Position numbers and translations under genes: made by a program. Below the pieces are notes generated by a model. That model worked only from the letters and a program-made list of their open reading frames with translations. It made no database searches and was not told the DNA's origin. From Verrucomicrobium sp. BvORR034 (lineage in GTDB: Bacteria; Verrucomicrobiota; Verrucomicrobiia; Verrucomicrobiales; Verrucomicrobiaceae): DNA of 63,935 bases. Where the stretch lies: NCBI RefSeq assembly GCF_000739635.1, contig NZ_BATQ01000099.1, positions 1 to 63,935 on the forward strand. Direction: 5' to 3'. This document shows, piece by piece, positions 63,856 to 63,935 of this stretch. Positions within the stretch are counted from its first letter, which is position 1, and each line of letters opens with the position of its first letter.

Positions 63856-63935
63856 CAGAGCCGGGAGCCCGAGAGGGATCGTCAAGGATGACACCGGAAC
63901 CCTCTGGAAGGCTAAGGGCCGAAGGAACTGCGAGC

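Overview
The window looks like chromosomal DNA of a GC-rich member of the Verrucomicrobiota, probably class Verrucomicrobiae near Verrucomicrobium or Roseimicrobium. The signs are two DUF1553/DUF1501 (planctomycete-type cytochrome) gene pairs, several sulfatases, an SHD1-type protein, a giant autotransporter-repeat protein with a PEP-CTERM tail, and few clear Shine-Dalgarno sequences. The taxon is inferred from gene content only; no rRNA gene is present.

Layout. 0-7.2 kb: two tandem DUF1553-DUF1501 pairs; the first is cut by the window edge and interrupted by a four-helix-bundle gene framed by inverted repeats. 7.6-11.5 kb: a CHASE hybrid histidine kinase followed by a sigma-54-type response regulator. 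11.5-16.9 kb (minus strand): an SHD1-domain membrane protein, a nucleotide pyrophosphatase/phosphodiesterase, three tandem pseudopilin-like proteins and trpC. 17.15 kb: tRNA-Gly(GCC). 17.5-22.4 kb: a stressosome operon (RsbR, RsbS, RsbT, an RsbT-PP2C fusion and an RsbT-type/GAF/histidine-kinase/receiver hybrid). 22.4-29.2 kb: an arylamine N-acetyltransferase-like gene and a set of small accessory proteins (YCII, LprI-like, two DUF1579, DUF1428, serine hydrolase, SRPBCC, DUF899). 29.5-32.2 kb: rpsO-pnp with a structured intergenic leader. 32.4-34.1 kb: a GT83-like membrane glycosyltransferase. 34.1-46.8 kb: one gene for a secreted repeat protein of about 4,200 residues. 47-50 kb (minus): hldD, a second four-helix-bundle cassette, and uxaC. 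50-63 kb: PQQ-type propeller protein, esterase, TerC, membrane zinc peptidase, NhaR-like regulator, hpf, two sulfatases, an acetyltransferase-nitrilase pair, mscL and a 221-bp IS5-like MITE.

The most unusual signal is a recurrent architecture. Two four-helix-bundle (S23/Avd-like) genes from different branches of the family are each framed by imperfect inverted repeats of about 25-30 bp. Each gene has at least one of its start or stop codons in or next to a repeat. Each cassette sits right behind the stop codon of a host gene and reads in the same direction. A third, geneless inverted repeat of similar style follows the stop codon of the second DUF1501 gene. The paralogous DUF1553-DUF1501 pair, with only 12 bp between its genes, acts as an internal empty-site comparison. 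I read these as small mobile cassettes related to the intervening sequences known from 23S rRNA genes, here targeting gene 3' ends; this is inference and needs comparative genomics.
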